From assembly GCF_003573695.1 (NCBI RefSeq), contig NC_039361.1:135068777-135132776 (forward strand): a stretch of DNA of 64,000 bases, read 5' to 3'. Below the pieces are notes generated by a model, which was not told the DNA's origin, made no database searches, and saw only the letters and a list, made by a program, of their open reading frames with translations. This DNA is from Papaver somniferum (lineage: Eukaryota; Streptophyta; Magnoliopsida; Ranunculales; Papaveraceae). The position numbers and the translations under genes are program-made. Below, piece by piece: positions 46,150-57,399 of the stretch (position 1 is the first letter of the stretch; each line of letters begins with the position of its first letter).

Positions 46150-46535
46150 ATTGTTTGAGGGTAAAAACGAATTCTGCTGTTTTTGGTAAATTTGGGTGTG
46201 TTGATGAGAAATGAATTCAAACACTAAACAATGCACTGCACATGAGTACTTTTAGATTCAAGAGATCAATCTGTAAGACTCTGTCCTAAATCAAGAAATG
46301 GCCGTTCCAGATTCATTTCGGTCATAAAGTGAAGGAGAAGGGGTTGATCTTAGGGAGGGAAGCGAAGAAGGTGTTTGAGATCAGAATGTTGAATTATGAA
46401 GGTGTGGTTGTTTATGACTTGTATTAGAACGTGGAACTGGCTTGCAGAATGTAAGCCATCAGTTCTTGGTGTTTTCTGGATACTGTGTTGATAACACTTG
46501 TGTTCTGTTCTTGTTGTCGAAATAGGTTGAAAACC

Positions 46536-46543
46536 TATTTATA
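46536..46543 (-). promoter_or_regulatory. LTR TATA box, minus-strand Gypsy
   Basis: TATAAATA followed by GGTTTTCAACCTATTT on the minus strand; the plus-strand LTR has the same at 63043-63050. Confidence 0.6.
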
Positions 46544-47150
46544 CAAGTCATTTGAGCGCAACCTTGATCTCGTAGGAAGTGGAGAAGATTAAGTAGTGGA
46601 GTAGTGGGGTTGTGTAAGAGGTGGTGATCATCACGTGGTCACGCCTTCACCTACTACTCTCATCGTTGTTAAACGTTCGTCCTTTCCTGACACGTTCTCG
46701 TAATTGGCGTGTTGCACGCCGCACGCTGTAAACCGCCATGCCAATACCCCAGTAAGTATCCCCCAGTTTGTGACACGTTTGATGTATCGAGTAAGTGGGT
46801 CAAGTCATGGGACTTGCTGCAAAGAATAGCGTATGGTGCTATTAGGTTAAACAACTAAGTTTTTTATGAGGCCGATATTCATAAAATATCATATGTATTC
46901 AATGTATGTGAAGCATCGCTTTTAAGCAAGCAGCTCAAAATAATAGATGTGCATGAAGCATCGTTGTTTTAGAGCTCAATTGAATAAGTCGCGGATTTGA
47001 GCGTCTTAAAATAGCAGCATGTCCGACCACCTTTGGGTGACCTTTTGAGGGTTGCATGGATGAGACACCATTTGGTCGATCGCTCCCTGTGAGAGAGAGG
47101 TGGCCAGTGATCATTGAGGTATATCATTGATCGCCTAATATTTGATCCAA

Positions 47151-47860
47151 GCCGTCCGACCAAGTTAGCGAAGTTGGACGGACGAGATGGTTTGCGGCAG
47201 ATGTTTGTCGCCGTTGATATAATTTAGGATTTGGGGGTCATGCAACCATCCCTATTTTGGCTAGTCGAATCAAAACAATGAGAATTGATTCGAACGGGAC
47301 GATTGGGCATGTCTTAAGATGAGCCGCTAGTGAGTGTGTTGACATCTCCTTGGTCATCTAAAATCGGATCTAAGCCACTGAAATCGGCTGGCGAAGATGA
47401 GTGGTCACGATCAATTTGTGACAGAAGTGTGTTGCCGCAAAGCATTTTTTAGGGTTTTCGAAGAGCGCGGCCACCCTACTTTGGGCCGGCGATTTGATGC
47501 GCTTTGGTCTTGCTATGAGAAAGTCCATCGACCACATGTGGAGTTGGTTCGATGGTGAACGCGTTAGCATCTCCTTGATCGTTTTAAATGCAATCTAAGC
47601 CGTCCAACTAGGCTGGCGAAGTTGGACGGACACGATTGATTTGCGGCAGTTGAATAACGCCGCTTATTGAATTTATGGTTTTAAAGGCTGCGTGATCACC
47701 CTTCTTTGGGCGTGTGATTCAACGCGTTACTGGTTTGCAGTGGGCAGGTCGATCGACCAAGAATGTAGTTAGGTCATTGGTGATCGCACTAGTACCTTTT
47801 CGATCATTCGAGGGAAGATCTAAGTCTTCCAACTAGGCTGGCAAAGTTGGACGGATTTGA
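47151..47860 (-). repeat. tandem repeats inside the Gypsy LTR, ~224-bp unit
   Basis: GCCGTCCAACTAGGCTGGCG and variants occur at about 47151, 47373, 47599 and 47823. The plus-strand LTR has three equivalents (GGCCGCCC(A/G)ACTTCGCCAG) at about 56579, 56801 and 57015, with a 214-222 bp period. Confidence 0.75.
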
Positions 47861-48573
47861 TGTATTTGAGACCGTTTTGGTCGGCCTCAGCTCGTTTGAG
47901 CTCTTCTTAAACAACGCGATCACCCATGTTTAGGGTTGATCGTTCGAAGCGCTATGGATGTATTAGATGAAAACCGTTCGGCTAGGGAGTTAGTGGGCCC
48001 GTCGGTGGTCATCGTGGTGATTTCCTAATTCCGTTAGGAGAAGGCTAGGCCTATTGAATCGCGCGTCCAAATCATGCGGCTGTGATTATTTTTGATACAG
48101 ATATTAACAATCTAGATTTTCCTTAAGGAATTTAAGCGTGTTCGATCGAGCCATCTTAAAAGCGCGTCGATACAAAATTCTCTTTCTTCAGAGAGTGATG
48201 CAGCTTGTGTGAGTACTTCCATGCAGATCTCAATACTGGCACTTCCGGAGATTCATGCTACTCTGCTGAGAGTGAACACTTAATCGTCAGTCATGTCAAT
48301 AATGAGGGTTCGGCTGGGAACATAGAATATACAAATACTAGGCAAGTCATGCATTAGTTGGTAATGCTGGCAAAAATAGAATTCACGAAATAATTGGGAT
48401 TGCTAATACGCGCACCATTTTGAGTGAATTTCATATATATATTGAATTTCTCAATGAGCGAGGAGGGTTTTTTGCACTCGTCACTCTTCAAATGGCTTTA
48501 CCCCTTGCAGGGTGACAACGCATTAAATACTGGTTTTACAATTATAGCCTTGAACTAAAAACCACCATAAACA

Positions 48574-49706
48574 GTGGGAAACTAGATAATTGCGGTTTAT
48601 TATTAGTTTTCGATTGATTTATTTGACTAATGGTTGTTGAACTTTGATTGCACCTAGTTTGTTTATGCTTGAGAATCTTCTCTTCTAATATAAGATTCAC
48701 TCAAACTATATCGAAGTTTCAACGGGGATCTTTAGGCTGTTTGTAGATCTAAAGACGTCTTGTGATACTCCGTTATGTGCGTGATTGATTACAAGAGATT
48801 AAAGTTGATTGTGTGTAGGTTTATTGAAGATCTAAGAAGATTTGAAGACAAAAAAGACTTTAAATTTTTTTGATTTGGGTTCATAATCTTTGGTGTGCAC
48901 AATACTTGTTTCGATTAAAGAGGATCCAACTATAATCAGTTTATCCTTGTGGTAGATTGGATTAATTAGTTGAGTAGATCGTTATAAATACGATTCTTTG
49001 TGATTCAAGGTATTGATAGAAAAATCTAGGCTATTACTTTGGTAATCGTTAGTAGATAGATCTAAGGACCTGACAAAGGAGTTTATTGAGATAACCGGAA
49101 GAGCCTTTTGTCGAACTCACATCACTTGGTTGAAAAGAGTTGATACCAAACAGATTTGTTGTTCCTTTACTGTTTGGAATACGAACCAAAGGAATTGTTC
49201 CAAGTACATGACTTATTCATAAGTTGGAGGCGTGGGAGTACAGACGGAACTAGGTGAACTATAGGTTTAGTTGCTTGGTCTTAACTATACGAAGTTGGTT
49301 TGATATAGTATAACGGCTTAATCCTGAGAGTATTCAATTCTGGACAAGGTCCCAAGGTTTTTCTGCATTTGCAGTTTCCTCGTTAACAAAATCTTGCTGT
49401 GTCTTTTACTTTTCTATTTCCGCAATTATAATTGTTTTTATTATAATTAGAAGTAAAATACACAAACGTTAATTCCTATTTACTTGATAGTAATCCTATT
49501 GTGTTTGGTTAAGTCCAAACCTTTTATCAAGTAAACATACTTCATTTTTGTATTGTCTCGATCTCGTATACATAGATGATCACACGAAGTGTGAACCGAT
49601 TAGTTGTATTTTCTCGACTCAGTCCATAGACAATCACTTTCAGAGAAAGGACTTATAGGTGGAAAAGTTTTAGATTGAGGTATATTTGGGTACCCTCGTC
49701 TTTTCA
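48574..49706 (+). repeat. truncated 5' LTR of element 3
   Basis: Matches 54036-55188 from GTGGGAAACTAGATAATTG to CGTCTTTTCA. Confidence 0.85.
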
Positions 49707-49708
49707 AT

Positions 49709-49720
49709 TGGTAACAGAGC
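49709..49720 (+). promoter_or_regulatory. primer binding site, element 3
   Basis: TGGTAACAGAGC, one change from the initiator tRNA-Met site TGGTATCAGAGC. Confidence 0.8.
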
Positions 49721-49775
49721 AAGCAAACACGAAAAAATATAACAATATGTGTTTGGTGCGATCCAACCTATAAGA

Positions 49776-51071
49776 ATGAACTCGAGTTCTCATGAATCGA
49801 CTTTAATTAACGTACCTCCAAGATTTGACGGAAAAAACTATCTATGGTGGAAATCTTCTATGATATCTTTTCTTCAATCACGAGACTAGAATACATGTCT
49901 ATTAGTCATCGATGGTTATAATTACCCAAAGGTAGAAAATTCTGAAACTGAGTGTAAACGCTTAGTGGATTTTTCAAATGAATAAAAGGCTTTTTATAAG
50001 CAGAATTCAGATGGTTTGAATGCTATTATACATGCTGTTAGTCGTGATTTACAACATCATGTATCAACATGTCAAACTTCGAAAGAAGCTTGGGATAATT
50101 TTCAGATCGTATTCGAAGGAAACACATCAGAGAAAGAAGCTAGACTTCAAACTCTTGTGTCCGATTGGGAAAATCTTCGAATGGATGACAACGATACTTT
50201 TGAAGAGTTTCATATTAGACTCTCTGAGATAATCAATGCTTCTTTCTCTCTTAAAAAGACTATTTCTGAAAAAGATATAGTATACAAAATTCTCAGATCG
50301 TTTCCATCTAGATACGATTCTAAAAAGCATGCAATCATTGAAGCTAATGATCTTTCGTCTCTATCTAGAAGTTCCCTAGTTGGAAAGCTGAAGATATTTG
50401 ATCAGGAAAATTTGTCTAAACAAAAAGACAATCTGGCCTACAAAGCCATAAAAAGGGTTCCGACTCAATATTCGGAAAACTACGAAGATCAGGAAGATCA
50501 AACTGCTAAAGATGAAGGTGAATAAAATCATCATTTGTCTCTTATTACTCAACGATTCAAGAAACTATTGAAACATCGAAAAAGATAATCACCTGTGTCA
50601 AAAGGAAAACATGTTCCTTCACATAAACGTGAAGACACCTGGGATGATGATGATATTATTCCTCAATGCTACAAGTGTAGAGGGTATGGACATATCTCTC
50701 CATATTGTCCAACCAAGGACACACAGTGGAAAAGAAATGCTTACACTGCCACACTTGATTATTGTCCTAATGAGAATGATCAAGTTGATGAGATAGATCA
50801 TGTTGCAACCATTGTAGAAGTCTATGACTCTGAAATTCTTTCAACTATAGATACTCAAGAAGAGTTTACCCCTTCGATTTTCAAGGAAATATTTCCATGT
50901 AAAGATAATAGAACTCACCTTCTTAAATCTGACATTATTGAGATAAAATCGTCGCTTGATCAACTCAAACAGAATTTTCTGAATGATAACAAGCGACTGA
51001 AGAAAATCGAGGTTACTCAATACTCTGAAAAAGTACAAGTGTATAAACTCATCTTCGGTTTATCTCAATAA
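49776..51071 (+). pseudogene. gag of element 3 (UBN2-type, CCHC knuckle), four in-frame stops
   Basis: A single frame of 432 codons from ATG 49776 to TAA 51069-51071 with no frameshift, broken only by TAG at 49887 and TAA at 49983, 50523 and 50586. Order: PPRFDGKNYLWWKSSMISFL; UBN2 region (NSDGLNAIIHAVSRDLQHHV; EAWDNFQIVFEGNTSEKEAR; LSEIINASFSLKKTISEKD; ILRSFPSRYDSKKHAI); SLVGKLKIFDQEN; acidic linker; CYKCRGYGHISPYC (CX2CX4HX4C, about 50668-50709); then an acidic part and a coiled coil (EIKSSLDQLKQNFLNDNKRL). It would form the particle and bind RNA. It is the best preserved gag here and the reference that shows where element 1 is interrupted. Confidence 0.85.
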
Positions 51072-51448
51072 TGTCAGATTTAAGAAGGTCTACCTCTAGT
51101 TGCAACTCTCGCAAAACCGAAAAAGTCTGGACTATATTGTTTCCTAACAAGAAACTTCGTCTCGAGTCTTCTGATGGCGATTCTGATTCATCTCCACAAC
51201 TTCAACAGGATGTTCCTAGTGAAGATATCTCTCCTCTCAATTATAATCTTCTCAAGAATCTTTCACTAAAATTATATCTAATCATATGTGAAGTAAGAAA
51301 CATGGAAAAGGATTTGCGAAAGGAAGTTAAGGAAGTCAATGACAATGTTGTTAGTCTTGAATCAAGACTAGTGACTATAGAAGATGATTGGAATCCGGTA
51401 AGATCTTCTGACCCGACTTCAACTTTGAAGGGAACTCTAAAAGGTTGA
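51071..51448 (+). CDS. small ORF2 of element 3, overlaps gag stop
   Basis: Intact 125-residue frame whose ATG shares one base with the gag stop (TAATG at 51069-51073). It is Ser-rich and charged at first (MSDLRRSTSSCNSRKTEKVW; LESSDGDSDSSPQ), then a helical, coiled-coil-prone part (EVRNMEKDLRKEVKEVNDNV; VVSLESRLVTIEDDW). No domain is recognised. Elements 1 and 2 have small ORFs in the same place with similar character but little sequence likeness. The overlap would allow stop-restart translation; this is inference. Confidence 0.5.
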   Translation: MSDLRRSTSSCNSRKTEKVWTILFPNKKLRLESSDGDSDSSPQLQQDVPSEDISPLNYNLLKNLSLKLYLIICEVRNMEKDLRKEVKEVNDNVVSLESRLVTIEDDWNPVRSSDPTSTLKGTLKG

Positions 51449-52655
51449 AATTAGAGTTTGAAAAATGGGAAATAAACATCAATTTTTGATTTCTTTCAAT
51501 GATTGTATTAGGTCTATTATGAATAAAACTATCTTATTATGAATAAAATTATTTGATTTATAATTTTTCTTGTGATAGTTTATGATTACATAGCCTATGC
51601 TTGAATGCTTTTATCTTATTGCTATGTATGTGTATGGGATGTTTGATTTCGGTTTTCTAACCTTGATATTCGATCTCATATGTTGTGAACCCTTATGGTT
51701 TGGGTGACTTTTTGGTTTAGCAGGATTAAGTTCTAGCTCATGTTGGTAGGCTTTATCAAAGGATCATGAGGGGTTCTGATTGAAACAATATGTGAAAAAG
51801 TCACAATATGTTGAATCGTTTGGTTTAGCATAAAAGCATACGTGTTTCACGGTTTTCAACTTTTGCTTGCAATAGTTAAAACCGATTTTCAACCTTTCTC
51901 TGGTAAAGTTTGGTTGTTGTTATTCTTTTGTTTTACATAAGGATGAAACATAATGATATTTAGATATCAATTCTCCTTGGAAGAAGATGCAAACATATTA
52001 GAGAAGTGGATGCGAAATTTGAGGTAACGAGTTTGTTAGTTAATCGTTTTCCTGTTTAAGAAAAGCATGAGTTTTTTGCTTTTGCTTAACAAAATTTCGG
52101 TACAATCGATATTTTATTCCATTATTTGTGTACGGATGTGTGTGTGATTCAATTGGTTCCGGTTAGGAAAAACTATTGTTATCTTGCTTTATTGTTTGCT
52201 ATAAATTGTTTAGGCTAAAAACATTTCGGTGCAATTGCGGTGCTTTAATGTATATGTTGTTTCAATCGCTTCCGGTTAAGGCGAATAATTATACAGGTTG
52301 ATTTATTATGGTTTGTATGATTTTTTTATGGCTTAACGAAAAAAAAGGTTCACGGGATGAATTTTTTAGTCCAATTCGATTCCGGATAAGAGAAACTAAG
52401 TTAATTCTGATCTTAGTTAGACTTATCAAAGTGGAGGTTTCGGTTATTCAAGTCTAATCGAATGCCTTAACAAGAAATGCTAGTTAACTAACCTAGTAAT
52501 TGTCTTGTTTAAAACTGAAAGGTCTAAGTTATATGGATAATTAGAACCTCATGAGAAAAATATATTTATATTTATTTTGGACTTATCGAACAAGCGATTG
52601 TATTTGTACAATCGGTTTAGCAAAGGAACTAAGGTTCTTAGTCGATTTTTGATTT
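51449..52655 (+). other. noncoding 3' module of element 3 with degenerate repeats
   Basis: No ORF. Blocks of the form TTCAAT(C/T)G(C/G)TTCCGGTTA(A/G)G recur near 52150, 52263 and 52375 (the last as TCGATTCCGGATAAG), with AAAATTTCGGT/ACATTTCGGTGCAAT blocks between. It corresponds in position, not in sequence, to the 3' module of elements 1 and 2. Confidence 0.5.
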
Positions 52656-55188
52656 TGTTAGAGCATAGCTCGGTTGAACCCACCAAGCGTTGGTATGTTA
52701 AGTTTGGTTTTCATATTTTAGTGAACCAAAACTCATTTAAAGAGTCGCTTGATTATGTACTATAGTCAACTTCGTATAGGTTAGCTTGAAAGTATTAGGA
52801 TATGAGACATTACAAGTATTGCGAAGACTTGAAGAAGTGAAGAATTAAGGAGCTACAACGACGACATCATCCTTTCACTTGAGGTTAGTAATATTTGACT
52901 TGAACTGTTTCATTCCCTAACGTATCTTTCAAGTCGTGCATATTGAAAACATAACTGCAAAGCATGAATGATTACGCTCTAGTTAGACGTAGTATTAAGG
53001 AATACAATACGAGGTTTACTGCTTAACCGTTAATCTTTGTATTCACAAGGCCTGACTTTTGTATTGGTATGAACTTTTTTAGTGAAAATGATCTTAAGTA
53101 ATCACCTGAGATGGGATGATTGATTTAGTGTTATTGGTATGACTAACTCTAGGCAAAGGGGAACTGATCCTATGAAGAGGTGCAACCGATCACAAAGGGG
53201 AATCAATCCTTGTAAGAGGTGCAACAAGTTTTTAGCAGATGGGGGAACCGATCCTATGGACATGTGCAACAAATACAAGTAGTTACCATAAGTATGTGAG
53301 GGACCGATCCTAGTACCTAGTCAACCGAATTTTTGGAAATATATTGTGACTATGCACAATGCTCACATGGAAGTAGAACCGAAACTTTTTTTGGTAGAAC
53401 CGTTAAACCTATGATTTGTGATTGAGTGTTCTTAATCAATCACGTAGTTTTTGAAAGTCAGATGAACCAATTCTAAACTAGTTTGGAAGTGTGGCAAATC
53501 GATTTCAAGATTTTAAGTATGAAAGAGGACTTACAAAGTAAAGATGTCGACATTCTTTGAACATGTGCAGTAACGCTTATCTTTTATTGTTCAAAGATAT
53601 TCCTTAATAGCTAAAGGAAAATCCCGGATCGAAATATAAGTTAAGAATCTTTTAATTAAGGTTGTTAGTTTTATTTTTCGAAAAATGAAAATTGGTAATG
53701 TGCATTTACTAATTGGAGATTTTCTAAGAGATTTTTGGTCAACGTATGGACAAAGCATTTCCAGGAATTATGGAAACCGAATCTGGAATATATTACATAT
53801 CTTGAGAATATTTTCGGTTTTGGAAATTCCTTGGTGTCCAAACTTCCTTGGTCTATAAATACCAAAGTTTGCATTTCGAGCAAACTAATCCCCAAAGCCA
53901 GTAAAACTACCTAGTTGTGTTGTTACTAGTGGAACCGCCTATTCAGAGAGGAAAGTAATATAATTATGCGAAATCGCTTACGACCGTTCAGTTTAAAGAC
54001 TTCTTTGGGATTGTGAAGCTCTATTAGTACCCTTGGTGGGAAACTAGATAATTGCGGTTTATTATTAGTTTTCGATTGATTTGATTGACTAACAGTTGTT
54101 GAACTTTGATTGCACCTAGTTTGTTTATGATTGAGAATATTCTCTTCTGATATAAGATTCACTCAAACTAGATCGAAGTTTCGACGGGGATCTTTAGACT
54201 GTTTGTAGATCTAAAGACGTCTTGTGTTAATCCATTATTAACAGACTCATTTCTGTGCGTGATTGATCACAAGAGATTCAAGTTGATTGTGTGCAGGTGT
54301 TTATTGAATATCTAAGAAGATTTTAAGACAAAGAAGACTTTGAAGATTTATGATTTGGGTTCATAATCTTTACTGTGCATAATACTTGTTTCGGTTAAAG
54401 AGAATCCAACTATAATCAGTTTATCCTTGTGGTAGATTGTATTAATTAGTTGAGTAGATCGACATCAATATGATTCTTTGTGATTCAAGGTATTGATAGA
54501 AAAATCTAGGCGATTACTTTGGTAGTCGTTAGTGGATAGATCTAAGGACCTGACAAAGGAGTTTATTGAGATAAATGGAAGGGCCTTTTTTCGAACTCAC
54601 ATCACTTGGTTGAAAAGAGTTGATACCAAACAAATTTGTTGTTCCTTTACTGTATGGAATACGAACCAAAGGAATTGTTCCAAGTACGCGACTTACCCAT
54701 AAGTTGGAGGCATGTGAATACAAACGGAACTAGGTGAACTATAGGTTTAGTTGCTTGGTAAACTATACGAAGTTTGTTTGATTTTGTATAGCGGCTTAAT
54801 CCTGAGAGTATTCAATTCTTGACAAGGTCCCGGGATTTTTCTGCATTTGCGGTTTCCTCGATCGTTAAAAAAATCTTGTTGTGTCTTTTACTTTTCTATT
54901 TCCGCAATTATAATTGTTTTTATTATAATTAGAAGTAAAATACACAAACGTTAATTCCTATTTACTTGATAGTAATCCTATTGTGTTTTTTTAAATACGA
55001 ACCCTTTATCAAGTAAACATGCTTCATTCTTGTATTGTCTCGATCTCGTATCCATAGACGATCACACGAAGTGTGAACCGATTAGTTGTATTGTCTCGAC
55101 TCAGTCCATAGACAATCACTTTCGGAGAAAGGACTTATAAGTGGAAAATTTTTAGATCGAGGTATATTTGGGTACCCTCGTCTTTTCA
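52656..55188 (+). repeat. 3' LTR of element 3
   Basis: TGTTAGAGCATAGCTCGGTT to CCTCGTCTTTTCA. TATA box CTATAAATA at 53852-53860. Confidence 0.85.
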
Positions 55189-55467
55189 CACTGGTACAAC
55201 TCACAAATATCAACCAGAAATGGTGCATGAGGGTCTCTCTGCACATCTTTCCACTTGGTAACTTGTTTGGCGCTACCCCATTTGTATATATCTTGAGATG
55301 GGGCAAGAAACGGGTTTATTTTTTTGTACTTGGATTAATTTTGTCCTCCTCAGGATAATTGTGAAATAGCTTTCTACTGCACCGTCTTTTCACTCGTTCA
55401 TGTGCTTTCGCGAGTTACTTAACCTTGGTGTTTGAACTCCTAAGAAATTCTACATTTCTTTTGTAGG
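55189..55467. other. unassigned 279-bp wedge between element 3 and the Gypsy LTR
   Basis: Unlike either neighbour. A minus-strand frame (MPHLKIYTNGVAPNKLPSGK) and a plus-strand one are open across it, but neither is recognised. It is presumably the site into which both elements went. Confidence 0.3.
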
Positions 55468-57399
55468 TGTTGATGGTGGTTTTTAGTTCAGGGCTAAAAT
55501 TGTAAAACCCTGTACTTAATGTGTCGTCATTCTGCAAAGAGACTGAGTCATTTAAAAGTGATGAGTGCCCGGCCTCTCCGCTTACAATATGTATTGAGAA
55601 ATTCAATATATTTATATATAAAAGTTATTCAGAATGGTGCATGTAGCAATAATCCCAAACATTCTATAAATTTTATTAATCTCTCGCCTGCATTATTCGT
55701 TAATTTATGACTTATTGAGTATTTTTCCTATGATATGTTCCCCGTCTGAACCCTTAATATTGGTATGACATGACAATTAGTGTTCACTCGCAGCTGAGTA
55801 ACATGAATTTCCCGAAGTATCAAGTAAAGGTCTGCATGAAAGTACTCAGTCAGAAGACACGCTAACTGCTCTCTGAGGATAAAGTTAAAGAATTTTGTGT
55901 CAACACACACAATTTATCAACTTTGTTCAATTTTGTGATAGCTCACAGGATTCAAATTTTGGCCTAAATAATTTATAAAAATTAGGTTTTTTGCGCCCTG
56001 CGCAATATCTCGAACCCTATTGGTCGAGACCAAACCTAGGTAACCTAGGAAATTAATCTGCCATGGACTAGTATGAGCAAAGTCCTACCAAAAATCAGAA
56101 AACGAGAAGTAAAAGAGGAGCCGCGGCAAGTAGGAGCATCAGCAATAGGAGGCGTGGCCACGCCACTTAGCCGAACGATTTGCCTCAACAGGCGCCACTT
56201 GTGGCCGGCTGGCCGCGCTCCATGTTGCTGCTTGCTTCCCCCTATGCTATCGACCAATCAGATCGCTTTAAACCCGCCACACACACTTTTCAATAAAGTT
56301 GGAAGTTGGTTGGTCGATGTGCCTAATTCCTTAATAAATTCATTATAGACTACCCATGACAGTCTTAAAATCAATCACAACCATACGTTTTGGCCACTCG
56401 ATTTATCAAGCTTAGCCGCTCCCTAACGGAACCGGATAAGCATCATCATGCACATCGGAGGGCCCACTAATACGTCGACCAATCGAAGCCTTTCCAACTC
56501 GCCAACTGAGCCACTAAGCGAGTTACAAAACTCTAATTTATATTAGCAGCAGTATATTGCTGCCGCAAAGCGATCTTGGCCGCCCGACTTCGCCAGCCGA
56601 ATTGACCGGCCTAGATTCAATCTCAATCAATGGGCAAGGTGCGGATACGCTCACCAGCAGCCCATCTATTGTGCTAGACGGACGAACAACTCCCAGCTCG
56701 CGCCAAACACCAAAACGTTGGCCCTAAAATTGGTTGGCCACACGGCTTTTTAAAACCCAAATTAAATCAACGACAGCCATTAACTGTCGGAAATCATCTC
56801 GGCCGCCCAACTTCGCCAGATGAATTGGCCGTCCTAACTCCCATTTTAGGTAGCCAACAAGATGTGGCCATGATCAATGGCCACTCCCCTTCCATAAGCC
56901 TTGATCGGTCAAGCCACAAATTCCCCATATGGATCTCAAACGATCGTCCAAAAGGGGATGGTCGAGCCGCTTACATGAATTTTAAGGCAGCCATTAACTG
57001 CCGCAAATCATCTCGGCCGTCCAACTTCGCCAGCCGAATTGACCTGCCTAGATTAAGTCTTTGGCGACCAATAATATGTCACCATAGTCGTCAGCCATCA
57101 CTCTCACAGAGGGACCAACCGGTCTTCCTTTAGCGTGCATGAATGGCTCCTGGCAGCTTCCTGAAAATGGCCGGTCATGCTCCTTTTAATACATTAAGCT
57201 CCGCGACTGATTTACACGAGCTTTATACAACGATTCTTTACGTCACTAGTGGGAAAGGAGGCTTTTTCAACCCACAACCCCGACCCTCGTCAACCGTCAA
57301 TTGACCTTGAGCAGATCAAAACAGTCGGGGATGTAACACAAAAACACGGAGAATAGATTTAGCAGCCAAAACGGGTAGTACTTCCAACCTTTATTCTCA

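Larger units (their letters stand above)
46152..48573 (-). repeat. LTR of the minus-strand Gypsy element
   Basis: Minus strand starts TGTTTATGGTGGTTTTTAGT at 48573 and ends CCCTCAAACA at 46152, 2422 bp. A TATA box lies at 46536-46543 (TATAAATA on the minus strand). It is homologous in inverted orientation to 55468-63429. Its outer edge abuts the interior of the LTR of element 3 (GTGGGAAACTAGATAATTG), so it was inserted into that LTR. Confidence 0.8.
48574..55188 (+). mobile_element. LTR element 3: non-autonomous copia relative, 5' LTR truncated
   Basis: The 3' LTR is 52656-55188 (2533 bp, TGTTAGAGCATAGCTCGG...CGTCTTTTCA). Only the last ~1.13 kb of the 5' LTR (48574-49706) remains because the minus-strand Gypsy LTR occupies the rest. 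A PBS, a gag frame with a perfect zinc knuckle and a small ORF2 overlapping it by one base follow. There is no pol. The plan is that of elements 1 and 2, but from a different family: only the first ~20 LTR bases and the gag are alike. The bases before the 3' LTR (GATTTTTGATTT) are not purine-rich, so the polypurine tract seems lost. Confidence 0.8.

Noticed and set aside
55086..55358. 90-codon plus-strand frame
   Set aside because: It begins inside the LTR of element 3 and runs out through unassigned sequence; a chance open frame is likely.
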